Source: JBJMQS01 sp045802605
Lineage (GTDB): Bacteria; Planctomycetota; Planctomycetia; Gemmatales; Gemmataceae
NCBI GenBank assembly: GCA_045802605.1
Contig: JBJMQS010000070.1
Span: 62,001-126,000, forward strand
DNA length: 64,000 nucleotides
Reading direction: 5' to 3'
Position numbers and translations under genes: made by a program. Below, in pieces: positions 8,240 to 17,700 of this stretch (the first letter of the stretch is position 1; each line of letters starts with the position of its first letter). Below the pieces are notes generated by a model. The model worked only from the letters and a program-made list of their open reading frames with translations, made no database searches and had not been told where the DNA came from.

Positions 8240-9750
8240 CCCACGCTCCGCGATCGCTGCTCGTCACGCCGGGCGGAATGTCCGGCACGGTCGAGACCCT
8301 GCGGCCAAACGCAGCGATCGGCTGTCCGCTGGACGAATACACGCAATCATTGCCACTCGCGGACCTCGTCAAGCTATTCATTCAGATCGGCCGATCGCTG
8401 CATGTCGATCATTTGAATGGCATCACGCATGGTGAGTTACGGCCACGACAGATATTGATCGACGCCGAGGGAATGGCACATATCATCGCGCCCGTGACTG
8501 GAATACGCCGGCCCGATTTTCGCGCTGACGTGTCGGGACTTGGGAAGCTCTTCTTCAACATTCTGCGGGAGCGATTAGCGCCGCCGGATGAATCGCTGGT
8601 CGCCATTGTTGCTCGAGCGACGTCGCGGGATGCCACCGAGGGCTATCCATCCGCTCAAGCCATTGCCGACGATTTGGAACTCTATCTAAACCCGGCTGCC
8701 GACCCCGCAATAAAACTTAAATCGGCCATGCGGCAGTGGCTCAAGGCCCATCTCAGCGCCCCTCGCATGGTCATTGCCGTTGCTGCGATCGTGGGCATCG
8801 TTAGCGGCAGCTATTTCTCGGTGCCGGCGACTCAAGCCATCGTGCACAGTGCCCGAGCGGGAAATGCACCCTCAGTCGGCATGATCATCTTCAGTGCCCT
8901 CGTGAATGCTGGCTGGCTCGAACGTTGTTGGTTTGCCGCGGCTATGCTGCTGCCGATGATTATGGGCGTGTTCGCAGTGCGTTTCGCCAAAGCGCGAACG
9001 TGGACCGGCGCGATTGTCGCTGGGGCCGCGACGGGCCTGTTCGCATCGCTGGTCGCCTGGATTATCGGTGCGGGCGGCTTCATTACCACGACGATGACGC
9101 TGGCCTCGGCACGAGAAGCGCAGACGCTGGTGGAAACCATTCCGGTTCGGCCAGCATTTGAGACCACCAACTCCTTTGATATCGCTGCCGATCACCCCCA
9201 GCACGCATTGGCGACCGCGCTACCGGAGTTGGCCAGCATCCCCGAAAATTCGCGAACCAGATACCTTTACGAACGGCTCATAGACGAACTTCGCCGTGGT
9301 GCCGTCTTTTCCGCATGGATGGGCCCCATCGTGTTGCTGAGCGTTGGGCTCGGCTTGAGTCTCTCTGGAGCGCTTGCATGGTTTGCAATTCGTGGCTGCG
9401 ACAAACCGACGGCTATCGACGGTGTCGCTTGGATTGAGTTGGCCATTCCCTGGCAAATCGCCATTGCTTCGTTCGCCGTGGCCCTGATCGACTTTGGCGG
9501 CGGCACCACCTCATGGCGAACGCTCACGCTTCCGCCGTCATACCTGGCTCTCGCCATCGCAATATTGTTCGTGGTGCGTTCGAACACCTCGCCGTCGATT
9601 CGGCTGATCCTCTATATCGCCGGTATCACGTTCTTCTGCCGCAGCTTGGGCCAAGCGCTCCCATGGTGGTCGGAAATCCCGCTATACTTCGCGTTCGCCG
9701 CGGGCGTAGGCTGGATGTTCGTCAACCGCAGGCAACCAGTCTGCCAATAA
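8236..9750 (+). CDS. Polytopic membrane protein with an N-terminal pseudokinase-like lobe
   Basis: A 504-residue protein coupled to the upstream kinase by an ATGA overlap. Residues about 40-155 look like the C-lobe of a protein kinase with lost catalysis: HGELRPRQILIDAEG (about 64-78) sits where HRDLKPxNILL would be, with E for the catalytic D; DVSGLGKLFFNIL resembles the DxxxLG helix F region; and SAQAIADDLELYLNP resembles a kinase C-terminus. No glycine-rich loop, VAxK lysine or DFG/DWG is visible, so it should not phosphorylate. From about 176 on there are roughly seven to eight hydrophobic helices. I infer a membrane scaffold or regulator of the partner kinase; the whole-protein family was not recognised. 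Confidence 0.8.
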   Translation: MTHAPRSLLVTPGGMSGTVETLRPNAAIGCPLDEYTQSLPLADLVKLFIQIGRSLHVDHLNGITHGELRPRQILIDAEGMAHIIAPVTGIRRPDFRADVSGLGKLFFNILRERLAPPDESLVAIVARATSRDATEGYPSAQAIADDLELYLNPAADPAIKLKSAMRQWLKAHLSAPRMVIAVAAIVGIVSGSYFSVPATQAIVHSARAGNAPSVGMIIFSALVNAGWLERCWFAAAMLLPMIMGVFAVRFAKARTWTGAIVAGAATGLFASLVAWIIGAGGFITTTMTLASAREAQTLVETIPVRPAFETTNSFDIAADHPQHALATALPELASIPENSRTRYLYERLIDELRRGAVFSAWMGPIVLLSVGLGLSLSGALAWFAIRGCDKPTAIDGVAWIELAIPWQIAIASFAVALIDFGGGTTSWRTLTLPPSYLALAIAILFVVRSNTSPSIRLILYIAGITFFCRSLGQALPWWSEIPLYFAFAAGVGWMFVNRRQPVCQ

Positions 9751-9776
9751 AAAACCCCCGGCGTTTGCCAGGGGTT
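9749..9776 (-). terminator. Rho-independent terminator of the aldehyde dehydrogenase gene
   Basis: A stem of CCCC and GGC (9756-9762) pairs with GCC and GGGG (9767-9774) with a one-base bulge and a GTTT loop. On the minus strand it is followed by a run of six T (9749-9754). It lies 23 bases past the minus-strand aldehyde dehydrogenase stop and right after the plus-strand stop at 9750. Confidence 0.8.
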
Positions 9777-9798
9777 CGATCCATCGTTTCAAGTTTAA

Positions 9799-11283
9799 TT
9801 ACATAGCCACCGTCACCGTTTTCACCTCGGTGTAAAGCTGCAGCGCATACTCGCCCAGTTCGCGGCCAATGCCCGATTGCTTGAAGCCGCCGAATGGGGC
9901 GGCGGCGTCAAACACGTCGTAGCAATTCACCCAGACGGTGCCGGCACGCAGGCCGTTGGCGACGGCGTGGGCCTTCTTGATGTCGCGGGTCCAGACGGCG
10001 GCGGCGAGGCCGAAGTCAGAACGATTGCCGCGGGTGATCACTTCATTGATGTCTTTGAAGGTCATCACCTGCATCACTGGCCCGAAGATCTCTTCGCGGG
10101 CAATCTTCATCTCGTCTTTGACGCCGGTGAAGACGGTCGGCTCGACATAGTAGCCGCGGTCGCCAAATCGCTTGCCGCCGACCACGCACTTGGCCCCTTC
10201 GGTCTTGCCGGAATCGACGTAGCCGAGGATGCGCTCCATCTGCTCTTGCGAGACTTGTGGGCCCTGGGTGACGTCCGGATCCATCGGATCGCCGAGCTTT
10301 TGGTTCTTGGCGTTGGCGATGAGCTTGTCCACGAGTTGATCGTGAACCTTCTCTTCGACGAAGAGCCGCGAGCCGGCACAGCAGCATTGGCCCTGATTGA
10401 AGAACAGACCGAAGTAAGCGCCTTCAATGGCCGCGTCCATGTCGGCATCGGCGAAGACGATGTTCGGCGACTTTCCGCCCAGTTCAAGACTGACGCGCTT
10501 GATGTTGCTATTCGCGGCCGCCGTCATCACGATCTTGCCGGTGTTCGTCTCGCCGGTGAATGCGATCTTGTCAACATCCATGTGACTGGAGAGAGCCGCG
10601 CCCGCGGTGGGGCCGAAACCGGGCACGACGTTGATCACGCCGTCGGGGAAGCCGACTTCCTGGGCCAACTTTGCGATCGCAAGTGCGGTGAGCGGCGTTT
10701 GCTCGGCCGGCTTCAGCACCACGCAATTGCCGGCTGCTAACGCGGGCCCCCACTTCCATGCCATCATCAGCGCGGGGAAGTTCCAGGGAATGATCTGCCC
10801 GACGACGCCAACCGGCTCGTGCCGGGTGTAGCAGAAATATGGTCCGTTGATCGGGATCGTCTTGCCTTGAATCTTGTCCGCCCAGCCCGCGTAGTAGCGG
10901 TAGCACATGACCACCAGCGGTAGGTCGGCAGCGCGGGCATCGCGAATCGGCTTGCCATTGTCGAGCGATTCGAGGGCGGCCAACTCTTCCATGTTCGCTT
11001 CGATCGCGTCGGCTAGTTTGTACATGAGCCGGCCACGCTCAGAGGCACTCATCTTCGGCCAGGGGCCGTGATCAAATGCTTTGCGGGCCGCGGCAACCGC
11101 CTTGTCGATGTCGGCCTTGTCGCCCTCGGCCACTTGGCAGATCGGTTCGCCAGTCGAGGGGTTGAGCGTGGCGAAAGTTTTGCCGGAAACAGACGGCACC
11201 CATTTGCCGCCGATCAGCATCATTTGTTCTTTGACCTGCGGGCGCGTAGCTTTGCGTTGCGGTGCGGCGGTTGCGGCGGACAT
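9799..11283 (-). CDS. NAD-dependent aldehyde dehydrogenase (ALDH1/2-like)
   Basis: A 494-residue ALDH oxidising aldehydes to acids with NAD(P)+. Motifs: WNFP (167-170), cofactor loop FTGETNTGK (242-250), general base Glu in LELGGKSPN (E267), nucleophile Cys in FNQGQCCCAGSR (C301 by comparison with ALDH2), and PFGGFKQSGIGRELG near the end. The ATG at 11283 has AAGGAG about 9 bases upstream. Length is standard. It stands alone between convergent and divergent genes, so its substrate cannot be inferred from context; broad aliphatic aldehydes are likely by similarity to ALDH1/2. Confidence 0.92.
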   Translation of the reverse strand: MSAATAAPQRKATRPQVKEQMMLIGGKWVPSVSGKTFATLNPSTGEPICQVAEGDKADIDKAVAAARKAFDHGPWPKMSASERGRLMYKLADAIEANMEELAALESLDNGKPIRDARAADLPLVVMCYRYYAGWADKIQGKTIPINGPYFCYTRHEPVGVVGQIIPWNFPALMMAWKWGPALAAGNCVVLKPAEQTPLTALAIAKLAQEVGFPDGVINVVPGFGPTAGAALSSHMDVDKIAFTGETNTGKIVMTAAANSNIKRVSLELGGKSPNIVFADADMDAAIEGAYFGLFFNQGQCCCAGSRLFVEEKVHDQLVDKLIANAKNQKLGDPMDPDVTQGPQVSQEQMERILGYVDSGKTEGAKCVVGGKRFGDRGYYVEPTVFTGVKDEMKIAREEIFGPVMQVMTFKDINEVITRGNRSDFGLAAAVWTRDIKKAHAVANGLRAGTVWVNCYDVFDAAAPFGGFKQSGIGRELGEYALQLYTEVKTVTVAM

Positions 11284-11349
11284 GGCGAAAACTCCTTTGA
11301 AGTGCTTAGCGGGGGCTAGACTGCAATTCTCGCCGATAGGGGAAATCCG

Positions 11350-11607
11350 TCAAGACAGCGGAAGCACATTGAAAATCTTTACCGTGTTGGCAGTGTGGTC
11401 AATTCGAAAATGCACCACGAGTGGCGGATGGAACAAGACTCGTCGGTTTTTGTTGCGGGATTCGCCGACAGTTTCTGCTTGATAGGAGAGCAGGACTTCC
11501 ACCTCATGAACCGCTCTGGTAACGGCCGGGCAGTCGGTGGCTTGTAGCCAGATTTCGACAAGTTGCTCGTTTTTGGCTCTTTTCGACCATTTAACGGAGT
11601 ACCTCAT
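11350..11607 (-). CDS. RelE/ParE-type toxin
   Basis: An 85-residue protein whose pattern (YSVKWSKRAKNEQLVEIW at the N-terminus, a central helix, and NRRVLFHPPLVVHFRID leading to VKIFNVLPLS at the end) matches RelE/ParE-superfamily toxins, which cleave ribosome-bound mRNA or inhibit gyrase. Its ATG overlaps the TGA of the upstream antitoxin (ATGA), the normal antitoxin-toxin order. Which of the two activities it has cannot be told from the sequence. Confidence 0.7.
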   Translation of the reverse strand: MRYSVKWSKRAKNEQLVEIWLQATDCPAVTRAVHEVEVLLSYQAETVGESRNKNRRVLFHPPLVVHFRIDHTANTVKIFNVLPLS

Positions 11608-11885
11608 TGGGACTCCAGATGCCGGATGACCTCCTCACTGGTGAACCATTCACCGTCTCGTTCGGCATCTTCTTCGGCCTTGTCCAGTTCATCGTCCGAT
11701 AGCATTGGATTCGCTGCTGCATTGCCATTCGTCGACGTCGCAGCTTCCAATTTTCGCAATCGTTCTCGTTCTTTGGCGGTAATGAAGTAGCCCACAACTC
11801 GCCCATTTGGCTCATGAACTTCGATTTCTTGATCCAATGTGGGCAGGAGTGCTTTCACCGCGGGATTGAGTTCGACCTTGATCAT
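11604..11885 (-). CDS. Antitoxin of the RelE/ParE-type pair
   Basis: A 93-residue acidic protein. The N-terminus, with HEPNGRVVGYFITAKERERL, looks like a small antitoxin dimerisation/DNA-binding region, and the acidic tail with SDDELDKAEEDAERDGEW is the likely toxin-wrapping part. The ATG at 11885 has GGAGG upstream; a longer reading to 11969 runs into the promoter of the divergent ABC genes. By analogy it would neutralise the toxin and repress its own promoter. Confidence 0.7.
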   Translation of the reverse strand: MIKVELNPAVKALLPTLDQEIEVHEPNGRVVGYFITAKERERLRKLEAATSTNGNAAANPMLSDDELDKAEEDAERDGEWFTSEEVIRHLESQ

Positions 11886-11977
11886 GGGGATACCTCCGCT
11901 ACACCAGTATACCCGACCCTCGGTAGCCTCGCCGATACAATTCCTTGTAAGTCCACCCTCAGGAGTCATTGCCGCCG

Positions 11978-12976
11978 ATGCCGATTGTCGAAGCCCGGGA
12001 GCTGACCAAGGTCTACCGCGTCGTGCAAAAGCAGGCTGGGCTTGGCAGTGCGATTAAGAGCCTGTTTCGCCGGGAATACAAAACGGTCCGCGCGGTGGAT
12101 GGCGTCAGCTTTTCCGTCGAGCCGGGCGAAATGGTCGCTTTTCTCGGGCCCAATGGGGCCGGCAAGACGACCACGCTCAAGATTCTCTCCGGATTGATCT
12201 ATCCCACGTCCGGGTCCACAACGGTCTTGGGATTTACGCCGTCAGATCGGGTGGACGCGTTTCGCCGGCAGTTCTCGCTCGTCATGGGCCAGAAGAATCA
12301 ACTTTGGTGGGACCTCCCCGCGTCCGACAGTTTTCAGCTCCACCGCGAAGTCTATTCCTTGCCGCGGGCCGAGTTTGAGAAGACGCTCGGCGAGTTGACC
12401 GAGCTATTCCGCGTGGAGAAACTGGTTCGACAGCCGGTGCGCGAACTATCGCTGGGCGAACGAATGCGGCTGGAACTAATCGCCGCGCTGTTGCACCGGC
12501 CGCGATTGCTTCTGCTCGATGAACCGACGATTGGCCTGGATGTCGTCGGACAGGTGATCATTCAAGAATGCTTGCGTGAATACAACGCTAGCCGTGGCGT
12601 GACGATGCTGTTGACGAGCCATTACATGCGCGACGTGGAGGCGTTATGCGATCGCGTGCTGGTCATCAACTCCGGCAAACTGGTCTACGATGGTCCGCTG
12701 GTGGGAGTCACCGAACAATTTGGTTCCGTCAAACAACTGCGCTTGCAATTCGAAGGCGATGCGCCACAGGACTTGCAGAAATATGGCGAGGTAATTTCGA
12801 GGACCGGCCCGGCCGCAGAATTGAAGGTGGAACGATCCCGCATTTCCGAGGTGCTCGCCGATATCTTGTCTCAGCACTCGGTGGCCGATCTCAGCGTACA
12901 AGACCCGCCTCTGGAGGAAGTGATCGCGCGCATCTTTGAGCAATCCACCGTGGCCGCGAGCGGAGCCGCGTCATGA
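11978..12976 (+). CDS. ABC-2 type exporter, ATP-binding subunit
   Basis: A 332-residue ATPase that powers an inner-membrane exporter. Walker A GPNGAGKTT (about 57-65), signature LSLGERMRLEL, Walker B RLLLLDEPTIGLD and a switch histidine in LTSHYMRDVEALC are all intact, so it should be active. About 100 residues after the NBD match ABC-2 ATPases with a C-terminal regulatory domain. The ATG at 11978 was chosen; TTG at 11969 is possible but lies only 3 bases from AGGAG. Two permeases follow, the first overlapping by ATGA, so one heterodimeric transporter is likely. Its cargo is unknown. Confidence 0.92.
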   Translation: MPIVEARELTKVYRVVQKQAGLGSAIKSLFRREYKTVRAVDGVSFSVEPGEMVAFLGPNGAGKTTTLKILSGLIYPTSGSTTVLGFTPSDRVDAFRRQFSLVMGQKNQLWWDLPASDSFQLHREVYSLPRAEFEKTLGELTELFRVEKLVRQPVRELSLGERMRLELIAALLHRPRLLLLDEPTIGLDVVGQVIIQECLREYNASRGVTMLLTSHYMRDVEALCDRVLVINSGKLVYDGPLVGVTEQFGSVKQLRLQFEGDAPQDLQKYGEVISRTGPAAELKVERSRISEVLADILSQHSVADLSVQDPPLEEVIARIFEQSTVAASGAAS

Positions 12977-13848
12977 ACGATGTGGCTGTCCGCCAAAGTG
13001 GATTCATCGCGAGCTTGATCCCGCGGCCCTCGACACTTCGCAAGTATTTTCGCATCTTCCGCGCTTCGCTGACGGAAAGGTTCGCCTATCGTGGCGACTT
13101 TTTCCTCAGCACGTTCCTGCGCTTTCTGCCCATGCTGACCACGATCTTGCTATGGACCGCAGTTTTTGAAGGCGCGAAGGCGGCCGGTCGAACGGAGTTG
13201 GGAGGGTACACCTACGAAGACACTATCTCCTACTTGCTGCTGGTACACATCACCAGAATGTTCTCGTCCATGCCCGGCCTCCCGGGCGGAATTGCCCGCG
13301 ACATCCGCGATGGGACGCTGAAGAAATATCTGGTGCAGCCGCTGGATTTACTGGGCTACCTGATCTCGTATCGAGTCGCCCACAAGGTAGCCTACATTGC
13401 GACCTCAATCCTGCCCTATGGCGTGCTATTCGCGATGTGCCATTCGTTTTTCCAGCACTTGCCCGATCTGCCGACGTTTCTCGGTTACCTCGCTTCGCTG
13501 CTTCTGGCGTTTTGCGTTGGCTTCTTTTTCGAATCGTGCATCGGCATGATTGGATTCTGGATGTTGGAAGTCAGCTCCATCCTCTATGTCATCATGACGC
13601 TCAGTTATTTCGTCTCGGGACAGATGTTTCCGCTGGCGCTATTGCCGGGTTTTTGGCCAAGTCTGCTCAAGAGTTTGCCAACCTATTATGCCGCGGGCTT
13701 CTCCGCCGACGTATTCATCGGAAAGGTGTCCGGGCCTGACCTCGTTCGCGGGTTGGCACTCGAAGCGGCATGGGCGATCGGTCTGATGTTTCTGGCGCGG
13801 CTGCTCTACCGGGTAGGCTTGCGGCGATACAGCGCATACGGCGGATAA
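12973..13848 (+). CDS. ABC-2 type transporter permease 1
   Basis: A 291-residue membrane protein with about six hydrophobic helices and the DGTLKKYLVQPLDLL signature of the ABC-2 permease group once called DUF990. Its start overlaps the ATPase stop by 4 bases, and 2 bases separate its stop from the next permease. It should form one half of the transmembrane channel. Confidence 0.88.
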   Translation: MNDVAVRQSGFIASLIPRPSTLRKYFRIFRASLTERFAYRGDFFLSTFLRFLPMLTTILLWTAVFEGAKAAGRTELGGYTYEDTISYLLLVHITRMFSSMPGLPGGIARDIRDGTLKKYLVQPLDLLGYLISYRVAHKVAYIATSILPYGVLFAMCHSFFQHLPDLPTFLGYLASLLLAFCVGFFFESCIGMIGFWMLEVSSILYVIMTLSYFVSGQMFPLALLPGFWPSLLKSLPTYYAAGFSADVFIGKVSGPDLVRGLALEAAWAIGLMFLARLLYRVGLRRYSAYGG

Positions 13849-13850
13849 CG

Positions 13851-14654
13851 ATGCTGCGTCACCTGCGATTACTGGGTTCGTTCATCAAATTCAGCCTGCT
13901 CGGCGAGATGGCGTTCCGCGCCAATTACTTGATCAAAGTCGTCGTGGAAGTGCTCTGGCTAGTGCTGATGATCGTCTTTTACGTCACGCTGTTTCGCAAC
14001 ACCAAAGCGGTCGCGGGCTGGACCGAGTACCAGTATTTCTTCTTCCTCGGCTGCTTCTACGCGCTCGAAGGCGTCGTCGAAACGCTCTTCATGAACAACT
14101 TCAACGAGTTCGGCGAACTCGTACGCAAAGGTGATCTCGACTTGATTCTGCTGCAGCCGGTCGATGAGCAGTTCATGGTGTCGTTTCGCAGCTTCGAATG
14201 GGCGACCGTGCCCAACGTAATCATGGGAGCCGGCATGATGACCTATGCAGCGTGGCATCTGCACGCCCCGCTGAATTTGGAATCTGTTGGGGGCTTCGTG
14301 ATCGGCTTGATCTGTGCTCTGGCGATTGCGTACAGCTTCATGCTCATGCTCGCATCCACGGCCGTCTGGCTCATTCGTAACCAAAGCCTGTACGAACTCT
14401 GGTGGCTATTCACGAGCCTGATGCGCTACCCGCGGCAGATCTTCGAGCAAATGGCGTGGGCCCGGCCCATCGGCTGGTTCTTTACGTTTGTCATCCCGGT
14501 GTTGTTGGCCATCTATGTGCCGGCTTCTTCCATGGTCCGAGTGCTTGAGCGCGGCATGCTGCTGTATGCGATCGGCTCCGCAATCGTCTTATTGTGGATC
14601 AGTCGGCAGGTATTTCGCCGGGCGCTGCGCAGCTACCGTAGCGCGAGCAGCTAA
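13851..14654 (+). CDS. ABC-2 type transporter permease 2
   Basis: A 267-residue membrane protein of the same ABC-2/DUF990 group, with KGDLDLILLQPVDEQF parallel to the motif in permease 1, and about six helices. The ATG at 13851 was chosen because the open frame before it overlaps permease 1. It should pair with permease 1. A palindromic repeat starts 5 bases after the stop and may serve as the operon end. Confidence 0.88.
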   Translation: MLRHLRLLGSFIKFSLLGEMAFRANYLIKVVVEVLWLVLMIVFYVTLFRNTKAVAGWTEYQYFFFLGCFYALEGVVETLFMNNFNEFGELVRKGDLDLILLQPVDEQFMVSFRSFEWATVPNVIMGAGMMTYAAWHLHAPLNLESVGGFVIGLICALAIAYSFMLMLASTAVWLIRNQSLYELWWLFTSLMRYPRQIFEQMAWARPIGWFFTFVIPVLLAIYVPASSMVRVLERGMLLYAIGSAIVLLWISRQVFRRALRSYRSASS

Positions 14655-14659
14655 GGTAT

Positions 14660-14746
14660 TGTTAGCCGGACGCGCAAGCTACGGAAGCCAGAGACTTCGC
14701 CCCACTCGGGGATTCTGCTTTCCGTAGCTTGCGCGTCCGGCTAACA
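14660..14746. repeat. GTTAGCCGG palindromic element, copy 1
   Basis: Perfect 27-base inverted arms at 14660-14686 and 14720-14746, each running TGTTAGCCGGACGCGCAAGC and onward, with a 33-base loop that holds a second small hairpin (GCCCC...GGGG). Related copies lie at 50915-51066 and 61456-61542. It sits between the ABC exporter and the peptidase gene. Confidence 0.92.
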
Positions 14747-14778
14747 AAACCCGCTAACAAGATCCTTTGGAGACTTCA

Positions 14779-17700
14779 ATGTCTCGAAAATTGGCCAGTC
14801 TCGCATTCTTGCTAGTCACCACTCTCGCGATCGCCGAGTTGCCGCGCACGACGGCCGAGACGAGTAATTTTCAAGCGACGACCCGGCACGACGCGGTCAT
14901 TGCATTTTGCGATGAGCTCGCCAAGCAAGCGCCGGTGGTGAAGTCCACGACATTCGGCAAGAGCGGTGAAGGCCGGCCAATGCCCCTCTTGATTCTGGCG
15001 GACTCGCCCGCCAAAGCGAAAGACAGCAAGAAGCCGGTCGTGCTCTTGGTCGGCAACATCCACGCCGGCGAAGTGGATGGCAAAGAGGCCTCGCTCGCGT
15101 TCGCGCGCGAAATAGCCGCCGGCAGCGACCGCGACTTGCTCAAAGACTTGGTCATCCTGATCGTGCCCAATCTCAATCCGGATGGCAACGAGAAGGTCGG
15201 CCGCGGGAAACGTTCCGAGCAAACTGGCCCGGACGAACTTGGCGAGCGCGAGAACGCGGCCGGGCTCGATCTCAATCGTGACTTCGTCAAACTGGAGTCG
15301 CCGGAGATCCGGGCACTGGTCAAACTCGTCCGCGAGTGGAACCCGGCCGTGATCGTGGACATGCACACGACCGATGGCTCGCTGCATCGCCACAATCTGA
15401 CCTACGATTGTGCTCGCCATCCTAACTGCGGCGAGAAACTGCTGAGGCTGAACAAAGATTTCCTCACCGCTGCGGGCGAGCGATTGAAAGCGGCGACCGG
15501 GATCTCTCCATTCATTTACGGCAACTTCTCCGACGATCGCACCAAGTGGGAAACCTACCCACCGCAGCCAAGGTATGGCGTGCAGTATTTCGGGCTGCGC
15601 GGAGCGATCAGTGTGCTCAGCGAATCGTATTCGCATGCACCATTTGCCGAGCGCGTGCGAGCGAGCTTGGGTTTCGCCCGCGCGATTTGTCACGAGGCGG
15701 CCGCTCGCAAAGATGAACTGAGCAAACTCGCACACGAAAAGCTATCACACGACCGCATCGCGGTCCGCACCAAGATGGTGCCGGACGCCGAGCCGCGGAC
15801 GATCCAGAGTTTCGCGGAAAACGGCACGACGCCGCAAGATATCCCTGTGCGTGTCATAGCCCGCACGGAGCCGACGCTCGAAATCCCACGACCGTACGCC
15901 TACCTGATACCCGCCGATCAGGCCAAAGCGATTGAGAACCTGCAACGTCACGGCATCGAGCTGGCGGAATTTCGCGAGGACATCGAACTGGACATCGAGT
16001 ACTACCACACGAGTCACTTCGAGCAATCACCGCGGAAGTTCCAAGGTCACCAACTGGCTCGGGTCGAAGCGGAGCCGCGCAAGCAATCCAAAATGATGCC
16101 GGCCGGGACCGTTCTGGTTCGCACGGAACAACCGCTCGGCTCACTCGCTTGCTTGCTTTTGGAGCCGCAGTCCGAAGACGGCCTGCTCGCTTGGAACTTC
16201 TCCGACAGTGCCATCACCGGCGGCGCTGATTACCCCATACTTCGCCTGCCGGCCGAAGCAGCGATATTGACCGGCAGCGTCAGGCCCCTCGCCGACGAGA
16301 GGGTGATGAACAAGCCGATCGACCTCGATGCAATCTTCAAGCAGAGTCCGCCACTGTCCTTCGCCGGAAACCCGACCAAAATCATCGACTGGACCGACGA
16401 TGAACATTTCTTGCAGTCCAAAGAGGGCAAAACCTATCTCGTCGAGGCGCGGACCGGTCGCTGCAAATTGTTCTTCGATCCAGAAAAGATCGATGCCTCG
16501 TTGCGCCTGTGTCCGGACTTCACCGGTAAAGACATCGAAAAGTTCCGCAACCGGCAGATGTTCACGATGAACTCCGCACGCACGGCAGCGCTGGTCGAAC
16601 ACAACGACAACTACTTCGAATTACGGTTCGATGGAAAGCCGGCCCGTCGCTTCACATCGTCTGGCAGCGGCAAGGAGTATCCCAGCTTTAGTCCCAACGG
16701 CGAATGGATCGCGTTCACTCGCAACGGCAACCTCTACATCGCTGATTCTTTCATTGGGGCGGAACGGCCGCTCACGGTGGATGGCGGTGGGCCGATCCTC
16801 AATGGCCGAGCCGATTGGGTCTACGAGGAAGAGATTTTCAATCGCAACGGCCAAGCCTACTGGTGGTCGCCGGATTCGAAGCACATCGCGTTCATGCGCT
16901 TCGACGATTCACCGGTGAAGGAATTCACCGTCGTCAATCATTTGCCAACGCGGCTCGATGTCGAGAAGATCCCCTACCCGAAGGCGGGCGACCCGAACCC
17001 GACCGTGAAGCTTGGCATCGTGCCCGCGATCGGCGGCCCACCGGTGTTCGCCGAGTTGCCGTACCCGGCCGAAGACATGCTCATCTCCGGCGTCGGCTGG
17101 TTCCCCGACGGCAAATCCGCCTACGTCTATGTCCAGAATCGCACGCAAACCTGGCTCGATGTCTGCCAAGTGCCCGTCAATGGCGGCCCGGTACGCAAGC
17201 TCTTCCGCGAGACCACCAAGGCGTGGGTCGATGATCCCGAGCCGCTGACGTTTTTGCCCGATGGTTCCTTCTTGTGGCTGAGTGATCGGACGGGGTGGCG
17301 GCACATTTACCGCTATTCCAGCGACGGCGCCCTCTTAAATGAGATCACGAAAGGCGAATGGGAAATTCACAAGCTCGTCGGTAAAGACAAAGATTGGGTC
17401 TACTTTACCACGACTTGGCCTACCATCTCGGCTGAGCAAGATCTTTCACTATCGCGACGCCTAGCGACGATGTTTGAGGGTAAGTTGAATCTGTTTCGCA
17501 CTCATGTTGATGGCACTGGCAGGCAACACTGTGGTCAGTCACTGGGGTGGCACTCGGCAAACCTTTCTCCGGACGGGAAATACTTTGCGGACACCTGGAG
17601 TTCTCTTCAAGAGCCGACTACAGTTTTGCTCTATGAGTCGAGTCGCAATCTGATACGACGCCTAGATATCAATCCCGTATACTCGCGAGAAGAGTATCGT

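Noticed and set aside
9877..10740. 287-codon plus-strand frame opposite the aldehyde dehydrogenase
   Set aside because: Antisense shadow without family pattern.
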